A program made the position numbers and the translations under genes. A stretch of DNA of 64,000 nt, taken from positions 1-64,000 of the IMG/VR virus record IMGVR_UViG_3300046742_000152; one strand, 5' to 3'. A model generated the notes under the pieces. The model saw nothing but the letters and a program-made list of their open reading frames with translations. It did not search any database and had not been told where the DNA came from. Shown here piece after piece: positions 30,691-39,425 of the stretch. The stretch's first letter is position 1; each line of letters begins with the position of its first letter. This stretch comes from a virus.

Positions 30691-31213
30691 ACGCAGAAAA
30701 ATGTTTAGCGAAACGCTGAGCGACTCTAATTCTATATTGATAATAGCTAACTTGTTTAATATTCATTGCGTTCATAATTTCAGAGCGGCTTTTACCCTCT
30801 TTAAGAAGTTTAAAGAACTCTGTTTCTCTGCAGCTTAAATGTTTATTTTCTATTGTTTTGGTTAACTCTTGCTTTTTAGATAAAGATTCTTTATTGTCTA
30901 AAACTAAAAATGGATCAAAAATTGAGCAAGCTGTATTATCTAGATGATCCGAGGAACAGAACTCTCTAGATCTAGACGATTCACTTAAATATCTTTTTAT
31001 TTGAAACCTGCATATTGTAAAGCTCCAACTATAAAAACTTTTACTTGGGATATAGGTGTCGCGCTTTTTAATTAAAATAAATAAAGTATTTTGCAATATA
31101 TCTTGACAATCTTGATGATTGTAAATTCTAGATCTTATAAAATGCAATAATAAAGGTTTGATAATTTCAATTTTTCGATCATAACACTTTTCTTTATCTA
31201 TCACCAACTTCAT
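30674..31213 (-). CDS. ECF-like RNA polymerase sigma factor
   Basis: 179 residues. Region 2 is plain: LLLHFIRSRIYNHQDCQDILQNTLFILIKKRDTY (about 21-54) and SFYSWSFTICRFQIKRYLSES (-10 recognition helix region). A C-terminal HTH like region 4 (SCRETEFFKLLKEGKSRSEIMNAMNI) follows. It probably redirects host RNA polymerase to middle or late phage promoters. Confidence 0.75.
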   Translation of the reverse strand: MKLVIDKEKCYDRKIEIIKPLLLHFIRSRIYNHQDCQDILQNTLFILIKKRDTYIPSKSFYSWSFTICRFQIKRYLSESSRSREFCSSDHLDNTACSIFDPFLVLDNKESLSKKQELTKTIENKHLSCRETEFFKLLKEGKSRSEIMNAMNIKQVSYYQYRIRVAQRFAKHFSAYEQEV

Positions 31214-31467
31214 TTTAAATCATTTATTTTTATACTTAAAGAGTTATTATTTTCTTTTTTAATTGATAAATCAATTTCCGAGTAATGTTCGGTAAACAAA
31301 TGAAAATAAACTATCTCAAGTAATTCAGATAGATTAGTATTTTCAAAATCAACATCTTCTTCACAAACTTCTTCAGAATCAAGTTCTTTATATATCTTAT
31401 ATAATATATCTTCTAATTTTTTAAGGGGATCAGAATCATTGTTAAGGTCTTTATTAAAAGCTATCAT
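31210..31467 (-). CDS. Acidic hypothetical protein (85 aa)
   Basis: Not recognised. Acidic helical protein (KIYKELDSEEVCEEDVDFE) overlapping the sigma-factor start by 4 bases. An acidic neighbour in the same operon could be an anti-sigma or adaptor protein, without direct evidence. Confidence 0.5.
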   Translation of the reverse strand: MIAFNKDLNNDSDPLKKLEDILYKIYKELDSEEVCEEDVDFENTNLSELLEIVYFHLFTEHYSEIDLSIKKENNNSLSIKINDLK

Positions 31468-31694
31468 GGTAAAATTAGTCTATCGGAATCATTTTCTAAT
31501 TCTAAATTATTCCAATAATCGTGGTTGTATTTACTGTATTTTATATCATCAAATAATATAAGGATTTGTTTTGGAGAATTAGATTTAACTTCGTAGCCCA
31601 CAGCTGTTCCTTCGGGAACTCTACCACTGCCATCGATAAATTCAAAGCATTCATCGTAATCATGTTCAGAATAAATTATTTGACTAGACTTCAT
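31464..31694 (-). CDS. Acidic small protein, paralogue of 31913-32119 (76 aa)
   Basis: SSQIIYSEHDYDE, then EGTAVGYEVKSNSP and ILFDDIKYSKYNHDYW match the order and spacing of the 31913-32119 product. Tandem duplication with one gene between. Fold unknown. Confidence 0.55.
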   Translation of the reverse strand: MKSSQIIYSEHDYDECFEFIDGSGRVPEGTAVGYEVKSNSPKQILILFDDIKYSKYNHDYWNNLELENDSDRLILP

Positions 31695-31953
31695 CGCTGT
31701 TTATGCAATTACTCTCATCTTCCCAGCGATTAGCATAAGGATTTTTTTTCTCAATTGAAATAGTTTGACTTCTAAAGTTATTTTTTTTCATCATAGCATT
31801 ATGATAGCTTAAAGCTTGCTCAGCAGATTCAGCAGTGTAATAATGGAAGCTATCTAAGGCTGAGTGCCCTGCTCCAGCATTGTATTTAACTCTATATTCA
31901 AATAATTGAGGATCAGAATATTTCTTCTTTGAATTCATGATAAATATCTTCAA
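31684..31953 (-). CDS. Hypothetical protein (89 aa)
   Basis: Not recognised. Its C-terminal half (AEQALSYHNAMMKKN) is helical. ATG 31938 (MNSKKKYSDP) is an alternative start. It overlaps the upstream gene by 41 bases, longer than usual, which favours the inner start. Confidence 0.5.
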   Translation of the reverse strand: MKIFIMNSKKKYSDPQLFEYRVKYNAGAGHSALDSFHYYTAESAEQALSYHNAMMKKNNFRSQTISIEKKNPYANRWEDESNCINSDEV

Positions 31954-32119
31954 ATAAAACTAAGTCAATAGTATGAGCATCAAAAAGAGTTTCTTCTCTC
32001 TCTACTTCATATCCGACAGCAATACCTTCTTCAACTACGCTATCGTCTTTTTCCCAGAAGAATTCTTCATCTTCGCTTGCATAAATTAAATTTGAACTTT
32101 TTATTTTATTATTTCTCAT
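31913..32119 (-). CDS. Acidic small protein, paralogue of 31464-31694 (68 aa)
   Basis: SSNLIYASEDEEFF, EGIAVGYEVEREETLFD and LVLFEDIYHEF correspond to the same blocks in the 31464-31694 product. Very acidic. Unknown function. Confidence 0.55.
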   Translation of the reverse strand: MRNNKIKSSNLIYASEDEEFFWEKDDSVVEEGIAVGYEVEREETLFDAHTIDLVLFEDIYHEFKEEIF

Positions 32120-32133
32120 GATTATATTGTAAA

Positions 32134-32379
32134 TTATCCCTCAAACATTTCCAGTTGATTATTAGCGGGAAGGGAAGTTTTAGTCTCGCTTGGAGAAAGT
32201 TTTTTTTGCCGAAGCCAATTTCTTTGAGCCATGCGAACAACGAAACGCATAAATGCAAAAGCGTAAACCTTATTTAATTGGATGTAACCATTGAATCCAT
32301 CAGCTTCCATAATTGTAAAAGTTTTTGTTTCTTCATCGTATTCAAACTCTACGTTTTTTAGTTTTTTATTTATTTTCAT
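32134..32379 (-). CDS. Hypothetical protein (81 aa)
   Basis: Start at 32379 overlaps the helicase stop as ATGA. Basic middle with Phe/Tyr/Arg (YAFAFMRFVVRMAQRNWLRQ), with a polar tail ending EMFEG. Unrecognised. Confidence 0.55.
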   Translation of the reverse strand: MKINKKLKNVEFEYDEETKTFTIMEADGFNGYIQLNKVYAFAFMRFVVRMAQRNWLRQKKLSPSETKTSLPANNQLEMFEG

Positions 32380-34013
32380 TGTTCGCAAAAAACATTATTG
32401 TTAATCTCTACATCGACTCTATCATCAGGATATGTAATTTTAATCCTAATTAACCTGCCTTCGTCAAAAGCTGCCAAAAGTTGTTCGGGGGTAACATCTA
32501 AATCTTCTAAAATTTTTCTTGTCAAACTATGGTTTGGGCTTTCTAGTGCATTCCTTAATTCTTTTTTGCTTTCAGGAAAGTTTTTATTTTGAGCGTTTGG
32601 ATTATGAAAGCGAGTTAAACGATTCCCCCCGCCTTTTTCACCTTCCTCTCGAAGGACTTTTTGTATATCATTTTGATATGAATTTTCGTATTTTTCATGA
32701 GAAAAAGTAGGACTCGTTGCCATTAATAATTTGTCTTTATATTTTTCTTCATAGTATTTTCTAATTTCTTCATCTAACTTAATATTGTTAGGAATAATAT
32801 CATAATGTAAAACACTTCTAGTATATTTTCTAGAAAATTTAGCGTTCATATGAGTAGCTATAGCTACTGATTCTTGAATAAACGGGAGATCTTCTATGGC
32901 TTTGTCATTTAAGGAAGCAGAATCTATGTCAAAATTCGCCAAAAATTGAACAAGATTTTCATCAATATTATACATATTGCAAGGTATTGGAAAAGGGTTT
33001 TCTGGATCTCTGTACCCCATTAATCTACCAAGAAAAGATTGAGCAACTGAAGAAATAACTTTTCTGTCTTCAATAGCAAAAGCTATTCTGAGTTTTTCTT
33101 TGAGAGGGAATCTAATTCCCATAGATATGCCTTGACAGGCTATTATAATCGTAGGTTTATTGTATGATTCACGAAGAGCATTAGTGAAAGAGCTTTGAAT
33201 TTTTTTGCCATCGGTGGAGTTAACTGCAAGAGCATGAATTTTATCTTTAAAATGAAGATTTATTTTTTGAGCCAATTGCTCGCCATCATCTGCGGAACTA
33301 GCAACTCTGATAAGACCTATTGGGTATCCTGAGAGACCTTCTTTTGTGAAAGTTTGCTTTAAATCTTCAGAATCTAGGCGGCTTAACTCTTCTAATAAAA
33401 ATGGATGAAGCTCATTGTTTTCTAGTTTATTTATGCCATCAATAGGATTTTTAAAAATAATATTTTTATGATCTAAAAATTCTTGTGCGCCAAAATAATT
33501 TTCCCCCACTTCTAAATCTAAAGCATCAATTCTGCCAAAGAGTTCTTTACTCAAAGTGCCATGATTGTGAGCGTACATTAATTGCCAATTCGTAGCTCCT
33601 AAAAGAATATAAAATGGTCGTCCCCAATTTTTTTGCTTATAATATTTGTTTAAACCAATAATTAAGTCGTTAAACCTGGAATATTCTTTTTGCCCAACAT
33701 GAACTTCATCACAAGCAATAAATGGTGAATAGGGTATCGAGCCTCCGTTTTCTAAAATATCAAGCGTATCTTTTAGTTTTTCACATCTAACTTGAATATT
33801 TTGTTCTCTAATCGCTCGTTCATTTTCATCATACAAGTGATTGTCGCTAACAATAGGAATGAAAAGTCCGCTATCTTTAAACTCTGTTTGTAGGCATGGA
33901 ACAATGTCTGTTTTACCGCTTTGGCATGGCGCATTGCATATAATGGTATTGTATCCATCATTTCTTCTGTTTAGGATTTTACTTACATTGTTCTTAGTGT
34001 TTGGGTAATGCAT
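32376..34013 (-). CDS. SF2-type DEVH helicase
   Basis: 545 residues. Walker A APCQSGKTD (28-36), Walker B DEVH (102-105) inside FIACDEVHVGQ, motif III-like LLGATN (about 137-142), then a second RecA-like half with IIACQGISMGIRFPL (about 296-310) and an arginine-finger-type QSFLGRLMGY (about 337-346). The C-terminal 120 residues are charged. Unwinds or translocates on nucleic acid with ATP. Predicted leaderless from the promoter at 34020-34048. Confidence 0.75.
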   Translation of the reverse strand: MHYPNTKNNVSKILNRRNDGYNTIICNAPCQSGKTDIVPCLQTEFKDSGLFIPIVSDNHLYDENERAIREQNIQVRCEKLKDTLDILENGGSIPYSPFIACDEVHVGQKEYSRFNDLIIGLNKYYKQKNWGRPFYILLGATNWQLMYAHNHGTLSKELFGRIDALDLEVGENYFGAQEFLDHKNIIFKNPIDGINKLENNELHPFLLEELSRLDSEDLKQTFTKEGLSGYPIGLIRVASSADDGEQLAQKINLHFKDKIHALAVNSTDGKKIQSSFTNALRESYNKPTIIIACQGISMGIRFPLKEKLRIAFAIEDRKVISSVAQSFLGRLMGYRDPENPFPIPCNMYNIDENLVQFLANFDIDSASLNDKAIEDLPFIQESVAIATHMNAKFSRKYTRSVLHYDIIPNNIKLDEEIRKYYEEKYKDKLLMATSPTFSHEKYENSYQNDIQKVLREEGEKGGGNRLTRFHNPNAQNKNFPESKKELRNALESPNHSLTRKILEDLDVTPEQLLAAFDEGRLIRIKITYPDDRVDVEINNNVFCEQ

Positions 34014-34019
34014 GATATA

Positions 34020-34048
34020 ATCATAGCATTATATAAAACAAAAGTCAA
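34020..34048 (-). promoter_or_regulatory. Leaderless-type promoter of the DEVH helicase
   Basis: TTGACT, 17-base spacer, TATGAT. Six bases to ATG. Confidence 0.7.
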
Positions 34049-34054
34049 TAAAAA

Positions 34055-34717
34055 TTAAGTATAAATTATTTCAGCTCCTTTTATGCTCTTACCTATGAAA
34101 GGGTAAGGATTTTTTACGTATTGATTGATATTGAAAGTTTGAAAATGTTTTATTCGACTCATATTCACTAAATCGGGATGCACATACCAATCTTCGAAAA
34201 CATCGCCAGGTCCAAGGTTATGAACATTAAGAAAAGCAGGGACATAACCAGCGTTTTTAAAAATTTCTCTAGATTCTTCAACTGCAGGTATCAAAGATGT
34301 ATCACCTTTAAAATCGTGTTCATATGTTATAACTTTAAATTTAAAATCATGAAACACTTCTTCCTTTAATTGCTTTAATAAATGAAGATTGCCCATCGCT
34401 GGATCTATGTCAATTTGTAGATAATCCACTATGTTTGGAACAGAATGTTCTGAGAATAAATTTTTATAGTCGTGATTATGAGCGGAACCATGAATAAAGG
34501 TGGAATTTTTTCTATCGTTTAGCCATTTTAGATGAAGATTTGAGCAGTCAAAGGATAAACCTTTCCAATTAAATACTGTATCTAGGCAATAAGTGTTGCT
34601 TAACACACGCGGATCTAAAGCTCCGAATTCAAGAAAATAACCGTTAAACGGATGATTTAAAGTATTTAAAACAAATTTTTCTTGACCTGCTTGACTATTT
34701 GAAGTGTAGCTTAACAT
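34055..34717 (-). CDS. FkbM-like methyltransferase (220 aa)
   Basis: GQEKFVLNTLNHPFNGYFLEFGALDP (about 11-36) followed by LDTVFNWKGLSFDCS and VDYLQIDID (about 98-106) is the FkbM pattern: SAM-binding loop, glycan-pathway enzyme. It would O-methylate a sugar. Next to glycosyltransferases. The upstream TTGACC box is followed by a poor -10. Confidence 0.65.
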   Translation of the reverse strand: MLSYTSNSQAGQEKFVLNTLNHPFNGYFLEFGALDPRVLSNTYCLDTVFNWKGLSFDCSNLHLKWLNDRKNSTFIHGSAHNHDYKNLFSEHSVPNIVDYLQIDIDPAMGNLHLLKQLKEEVFHDFKFKVITYEHDFKGDTSLIPAVEESREIFKNAGYVPAFLNVHNLGPGDVFEDWYVHPDLVNMSRIKHFQTFNINQYVKNPYPFIGKSIKGAEIIYT

Positions 34718-34751
34718 ATGATGTTATATACACCCATTATTAAAATCAAGG

Positions 34752-35483
34752 TCAATATTTTTGATTAATTGATTCCATTAATTTTTCTAAATGAGTGATA
34801 TAATAATTTTCTGGAGGATTCGGTATGTCAGCGGGTTTTAAGCGGTGACAATAACAGTCAGGCACATTTTGCAAAAAAACTTCTAAAGAAATGTCACCAG
34901 CAAGATAACTTTTATATATATTCCAAGGAATACTTCCACCTTTATTTTGTTGAATGGTAGGTTGAGGTAAAATTCCTTGCTCGCGCAAATGAAAACCTAC
35001 ATCAACATCATCTATAACTAATTGTTTGTCAATAATTTTTTCTTCGTACAGAGCAACTAAAAGTTTAACCAAATCTTTGGAGATCCAGTATCCATATCCA
35101 GCGGCAAAATCAGCTACGCGATGTCTGCCGACGAAGCCTCCATAAAAATTAGAAATAGGTAAAGTCTCGGCAAAATTTTTAAGAGCGGGAAGATTTATAT
35201 AAGTGCTTAAACACGAACGATAAATATAATCAAAATCAAAATTAGCTAAACAATATTTAAAACAATCTAGAGTTTTAAAAATTGAAGAGCTTAAGGCATC
35301 TGCCGTTTCAAGTTGGAGCGTATCAATGAAAAAGTTATCTTCGGAGTAGTCACCCTCATAAAAAAAAGAAAAAACATCGTCGTCAGTTTTTTTTAACCAA
35401 GTTCGCTGGCAGATTTCTTTAGCTTGTTGATATTTTAAGCTTTTCGCTCCAAGAATAGGATTTAATATTTTAAACTTTTTCAT
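34752..35483 (-). CDS. Glycosyltransferase (GT31/fringe-like)
   Basis: CLANFDFDYIYRSCLSTYIN (about 77-96) is the strand with the nucleotide-sugar site of fringe-type GT-A enzymes. FYGGFVGRHRV, FAAGYGYWISKDLV (about 124-140) and IIDKQLVIDDVDVGFHL (about 150-166) follow in the usual order. The normal DxD is replaced by RSC, so metal use is uncertain. Overlaps the next gene by 14 bases. Confidence 0.6.
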   Translation of the reverse strand: MKKFKILNPILGAKSLKYQQAKEICQRTWLKKTDDDVFSFFYEGDYSEDNFFIDTLQLETADALSSSIFKTLDCFKYCLANFDFDYIYRSCLSTYINLPALKNFAETLPISNFYGGFVGRHRVADFAAGYGYWISKDLVKLLVALYEEKIIDKQLVIDDVDVGFHLREQGILPQPTIQQNKGGSIPWNIYKSYLAGDISLEVFLQNVPDCYCHRLKPADIPNPPENYYITHLEKLMESINQKY

Positions 35484-36678
35484 TATTAATGATATTAGAT
35501 ATTAATACGTATGAGTTGGTTTTTTTTGCACGAACAAAATTTTCATAAAACTGTTCAATCAAAGGATGGTTAATATATTTTTGAACGATAGCTGGCAAAT
35601 TAGATTCACGGTTTTCAATAGGGTACTCAAAAGTATAATTTAGGCACTGTTCAATTGAGGATTGAAGTTTTTCAATAGCGTTTTTAGAGACAATTTCTTG
35701 ATCGTTATATCGAGAGGTAAGGTCTTGAACATGCAGAACTTTTATGAAGGAAGATAGTGTTCCGATGTGTTCATCCATCATATTTCCCCCGCCAAAAGTG
35801 CCAGTTTGAATTTCTAAGCCTCCATGCGGTAAAAATGGACTGTTGGCCCGTGCGGTTCCAACGCCACAAATTATAATTTTAGCAGAATTGGCTATATTTA
35901 GTTGACTTTCAAAGTTATGTTGAGATAAATCGATGATTTGAAAATTAAATTTATTTAAATATTTTTTATTTAAAGCGGCAAATAAATTTTCTACGCCATG
36001 ATAGGGTCTTTTATTAGCTATGTAGTATATTGTATTGTTTTTGCCAACATCTTTATTGCGCGTGATATTATAACGATCATAAAGTCTATCAACAAAAATA
36101 TCAACAGGATCTTGTGTGTGTGCTTTTAGCTGTTTTCGGCTGCAGAAGTTTTTTTCTATGCAGCCAATGCCGACAGCGCATCCTATAATTAAATTTGGGA
36201 TTTTTAAAATAATTTCAGATTGAGCTGAATGAGGAGCGATGTCATTTTCTACCAAATGCCAACTAGACTTCACTGAATCTCCACAAAAACGTTTTAAAAG
36301 TTCCATGGGCCACTTACGATAATGACTCCACATGCTTGGAGAAACTAGCCAAATAAAATCATCTTCCTTGGCGGAATCTGGCATAAAATAAAAAAGCGAA
36401 TACCAACTAGAATACATACAATCCCATAAATTATGACCAGGATTTCCATGAAAATTATTTAGACACACAATTGGTCTGGGCTCTGTTTTAGCTTCTTTTA
36501 ATTTTTCTGCTCCAACTAAATTAGTTAAATCTGAAATAGGAAGCGTGTGAAATGGAACATAGTCTTGTGGATGAAGCGAAACATTTTCAAGGAGTTTCTC
36601 ACTTGAGTAATAATTTCCTTTATAAAAAAACACATCTTTAAGATGTTGAATTTTAAAGTTTTCAAAAATAGGGTTCAT
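35470..36678 (-). CDS. Glycosyltransferase (GT61/DUF563-like)
   Basis: A GT61-type layout: NPGHNLWDCMYSSWYSLFYF (about 79-98), a middle with beta-alpha repeats, and a C-terminal motif IICGVGTARANSPFLPHGGLEIQ (about 270-292) equal to the donor-binding loop. The order of genes suggests sequential sugar addition. Confidence 0.6.
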   Translation of the reverse strand: MNPIFENFKIQHLKDVFFYKGNYYSSEKLLENVSLHPQDYVPFHTLPISDLTNLVGAEKLKEAKTEPRPIVCLNNFHGNPGHNLWDCMYSSWYSLFYFMPDSAKEDDFIWLVSPSMWSHYRKWPMELLKRFCGDSVKSSWHLVENDIAPHSAQSEIILKIPNLIIGCAVGIGCIEKNFCSRKQLKAHTQDPVDIFVDRLYDRYNITRNKDVGKNNTIYYIANKRPYHGVENLFAALNKKYLNKFNFQIIDLSQHNFESQLNIANSAKIIICGVGTARANSPFLPHGGLEIQTGTFGGGNMMDEHIGTLSSFIKVLHVQDLTSRYNDQEIVSKNAIEKLQSSIEQCLNYTFEYPIENRESNLPAIVQKYINHPLIEQFYENFVRAKKTNSYVLISNIINNEKV

Positions 36679-37025
36679 TCAAAAATGAAATGAAACCACG
36701 CCAGAGTTACTTTTCGGTTTTCATTAAAATGCAGCAAAACTTGACCTTTATGTGTATTTCCTGCAACCTTAAAAGTAAAATCTGATAGAGAATCTTCTTC
36801 TTGGTGAATTGTGCTTGTAAAATTAAAATCGAATTCTTCTTCAAAAAAATGTTTTAAAAATGTTTTAAAATTATTTTTCCCCCCCAATTTATGAAAATTG
36901 TCTCTATAAATAATATTATCTGCGCAAAGATCAATTAAAGTATCAACTTTTTTATATTTATAAATAGAAAGGAAAAAAACAGCTAAATCAGAAGAATTTA
37001 AATGCGGTATGTGTAAATCGCTCAT
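36675..37025 (-). CDS. NTF2/SnoaL-like fold protein (116 aa)
   Basis: The small cone-shaped alpha-beta fold is suggested by a helical start (DLAVFFLSIYKYKKVDTLIDL) followed by an ADNIIYRDNF turn and long strands, with the C-terminal VTLAWFHF strand. Such proteins occur in polyketide and sugar pathways. Role unknown. Coupled to the GT61-like gene by a 4-base overlap. Confidence 0.5.
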   Translation of the reverse strand: MSDLHIPHLNSSDLAVFFLSIYKYKKVDTLIDLCADNIIYRDNFHKLGGKNNFKTFLKHFFEEEFDFNFTSTIHQEEDSLSDFTFKVAGNTHKGQVLLHFNENRKVTLAWFHFIFE

Positions 37026-37044
37026 AAAAATATATACACTGGAT

Positions 37045-38439
37045 TTAGATTACTGTAACATCTAAAAGAGCCAAATCATTCCAATAGTCTTTAAAGCGAC
37101 CTCCGCAAAAGCAGCAATTTTCACTTTTTTCAGATGATTCATGACGTTTCACTTCAGTTAAAAGGCTATAAGGTTTTCCTTTTAAAGATCGAACTAAATA
37201 AGCTTCTCCTGTATACCCAATGCGCTCTAAAAAATGAGCAAAAGCGCTGTCAATAAAGAAAACTTGCTTCGCTTCAAGCACTAATTTTTTGAGCAAAAAC
37301 ATATTGCTGAAAATGTTTTCTTCTTGTTTGATGTAGATAAGTGGGTAATCGCAAGTGTGCCCTTTTAAATCAACATCTAATAAGTTAACAGGGTTTTTAT
37401 TTTTGGACCATTCTGCGCTGCAAATTGCATAATCGCCAGTAATATTATATAATTTTTTTAAATGATCAGCAAGAGCTGTTTGACGCTCATCTTCAGCTGG
37501 GGGTTTAAATTTTGAAAGAGATAATGAATAACTCAATTGGTGAAAATGATAAAATCCATAACTGAAGTTTTGCCCCAACTGAACCAAATTATTTACATCT
37601 CCTGAGATTACAGGTTTAAAATTAGGATGATCTCTTACAAGTTGTAAGGCTCCCTGTTTCCAATGGCGATTGCCAGAGCCAGAGACGGAGGCGAATTCAA
37701 CTTTTGGATTTTCTTGGAAGAAATAATCGAGTTGATCTTTATTATGTTTATGAGAGGCAACTATGACTTTATCGTATATTTCTGATAAATGATTAATTAA
37801 TCCAAAGCATATAATCTCATCTCCAAGGCCGAGATGGGTATAATAGATTACCCCTTCTGGCTCTACATTTATGTCTCTTGCGTAACCTGGAAACGTATTA
37901 CCTGTAGCGCACCAATCCCATATCTCAGAGATCAAGGGCCCAAAAAAACTTAAGGATTCTTCAGGTGGATCAACTTCAGATAAAGTTTCAAGGTCTACAA
38001 AATGAAACCAATCACGAAAAGTAGAATCTATTGGAACTCCAGCTCTAGGTGGATTAGATATAAAAGCATGATCAGCAGTGTAATTTTGGTAATGTGGGTA
38101 ATCACGGGGAAACATATGTTGATTCATTCCATGGTTCTTAAAATCAGAATCAGAACAACCAAAAACTTCAGTTGCACTACAAAACAAATCATAAAGAAAG
38201 AGTTTTTTTCCTTCTCTTTCTATTTCTATTATGGAAGGAGGTCTACCAACGCTTGGTATCTTTTCAGTATTTTTAAAAAACCAAGCATTGCGTTCGGCCC
38301 ATGCTCTTGGCGCCATAAAAATGTTTTTATATAAGTATTTTTTAATAAATTCTAGAGTTAGTACCTCGCCCGCTTCTAACGCTGGATCTCCAGATCTAGC
38401 GGTCCTAAGTTTAATATTAATGTTTTTTAATAATTCCAT
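37045..38439 (-). CDS. Putative glycosyltransferase (464 aa)
   Basis: The central block GVIYYTHLGLGDEIICFGLINHLSEIYDKVIV (about 194-225) resembles GT9 heptosyltransferase openings (THLGxGDxI). It lies in a cluster with an HldD and an HldE-type enzyme. Many aromatic residues and four cysteines near the end (ENCCFCGG). Heptose transfer is therefore tempting but unproven. Confidence 0.5.
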   Translation of the reverse strand: MELLKNINIKLRTARSGDPALEAGEVLTLEFIKKYLYKNIFMAPRAWAERNAWFFKNTEKIPSVGRPPSIIEIEREGKKLFLYDLFCSATEVFGCSDSDFKNHGMNQHMFPRDYPHYQNYTADHAFISNPPRAGVPIDSTFRDWFHFVDLETLSEVDPPEESLSFFGPLISEIWDWCATGNTFPGYARDINVEPEGVIYYTHLGLGDEIICFGLINHLSEIYDKVIVASHKHNKDQLDYFFQENPKVEFASVSGSGNRHWKQGALQLVRDHPNFKPVISGDVNNLVQLGQNFSYGFYHFHQLSYSLSLSKFKPPAEDERQTALADHLKKLYNITGDYAICSAEWSKNKNPVNLLDVDLKGHTCDYPLIYIKQEENIFSNMFLLKKLVLEAKQVFFIDSAFAHFLERIGYTGEAYLVRSLKGKPYSLLTEVKRHESSEKSENCCFCGGRFKDYWNDLALLDVTVI

Positions 38440-38470
38440 TTAATGTCCACAAAGAATATTACACAAAAAA

Positions 38471-39382
38471 CTATTGTTTATCTATCCAATCTTCTAGCTT
38501 TTGAGTTGGTTCCCAGTGTAAAATATTTTTAGCTTTACTATTATCAGCTAAGGTCTCTTTTGATTCGCCCAGTCGAGCTTCAATATGAATAAAGTCACCT
38601 CCAATTAAATCTTTTATTTCTAGAACAGAATGATTTAAACCTGTGCCTAAATTTATTAGTTGACCAACGACTTCCTTGTTCTCAAGGTTGGAAGCTAGAA
38701 CATTAGCTCTAGCTATATCTCCCACGTATGTAAAATCTCGTTTTTGAGTTCCGTCTCCTACTACAGTCATCGGTTCTCCAGCATTTTTTTGACGAAGAAA
38801 GATTCCAATTACTGGAGCGTATTGACCTTTAAGAGGCTGTCGCTCTCCGTAGACATTAAAATAACGAAATGAAACTGTTTCGAGGCCAAATAAATCTGTA
38901 TACATTTTACATAATTCTTCACCAGCAGTTTTTGTTACAGAATACGGATTTAAACAATCTTTTGGCATGTCTTCGTTCAATGGGCATTCATTTTTTAAGC
39001 CATATGCGGCTGAAGTAGAGCTGTAAATGACTCTTTTTACATTATTATCCCTAGCCGCTTGAAGAACGGAACAAGTACCTAAAACATTTGTTTTTGTAGC
39101 TAAAATGGGGTCTTTTAATGTTGGTTGAATCCTAGCTTCTGCAGCAAGATGAAAAATAACATCAACATCTTTACATAAAGGTGAAAAATGTTCAAAGTCG
39201 CAAATATCTACTTTATAATTTTCTGTATCATCGCGCCAATTAAATACTTCATTAGCATCAGAAGATTCGTTATCTACAACAACAACTTGATAATTTAAGT
39301 CAAGTAATTGTTCAACTATATGTGAGCCAATGAATCCAGCCCCACCTGTAACTAAGCATTTTTTAATTTTATTATTTTTCAT
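38471..39382 (-). CDS. NAD-dependent sugar epimerase, extended SDR
   Basis: Rossmann GGAGFIG (about 13-19), SSTSAAYG (about 122-129), catalytic YSVTK (about 148-152) and FRYFNVYG (about 172-179) put it in the UDP-glucose/UDP-GlcNAc 4-epimerase-like group. It makes nucleotide-sugar precursors for the glycosyltransferases. The motif TATAGTCCACT lies immediately before the ATG, shared with 48447. Confidence 0.75.
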   Translation of the reverse strand: MKNNKIKKCLVTGGAGFIGSHIVEQLLDLNYQVVVVDNESSDANEVFNWRDDTENYKVDICDFEHFSPLCKDVDVIFHLAAEARIQPTLKDPILATKTNVLGTCSVLQAARDNNVKRVIYSSTSAAYGLKNECPLNEDMPKDCLNPYSVTKTAGEELCKMYTDLFGLETVSFRYFNVYGERQPLKGQYAPVIGIFLRQKNAGEPMTVVGDGTQKRDFTYVGDIARANVLASNLENKEVVGQLINLGTGLNHSVLEIKDLIGGDFIHIEARLGESKETLADNSKAKNILHWEPTQKLEDWIDKQ

Positions 39383-39425
39383 AAATATTATAGTCCACTT
39401 TATTTTTTTTGCGTTGTAATTTTTT

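Noticed and set aside
37045-38439. Heptosyltransferase (GT9) assignment for the 464-residue protein
   Set aside because: Only one short motif fits; the rest of the GT9 pattern is not visible, so a general glycosyltransferase label was kept.
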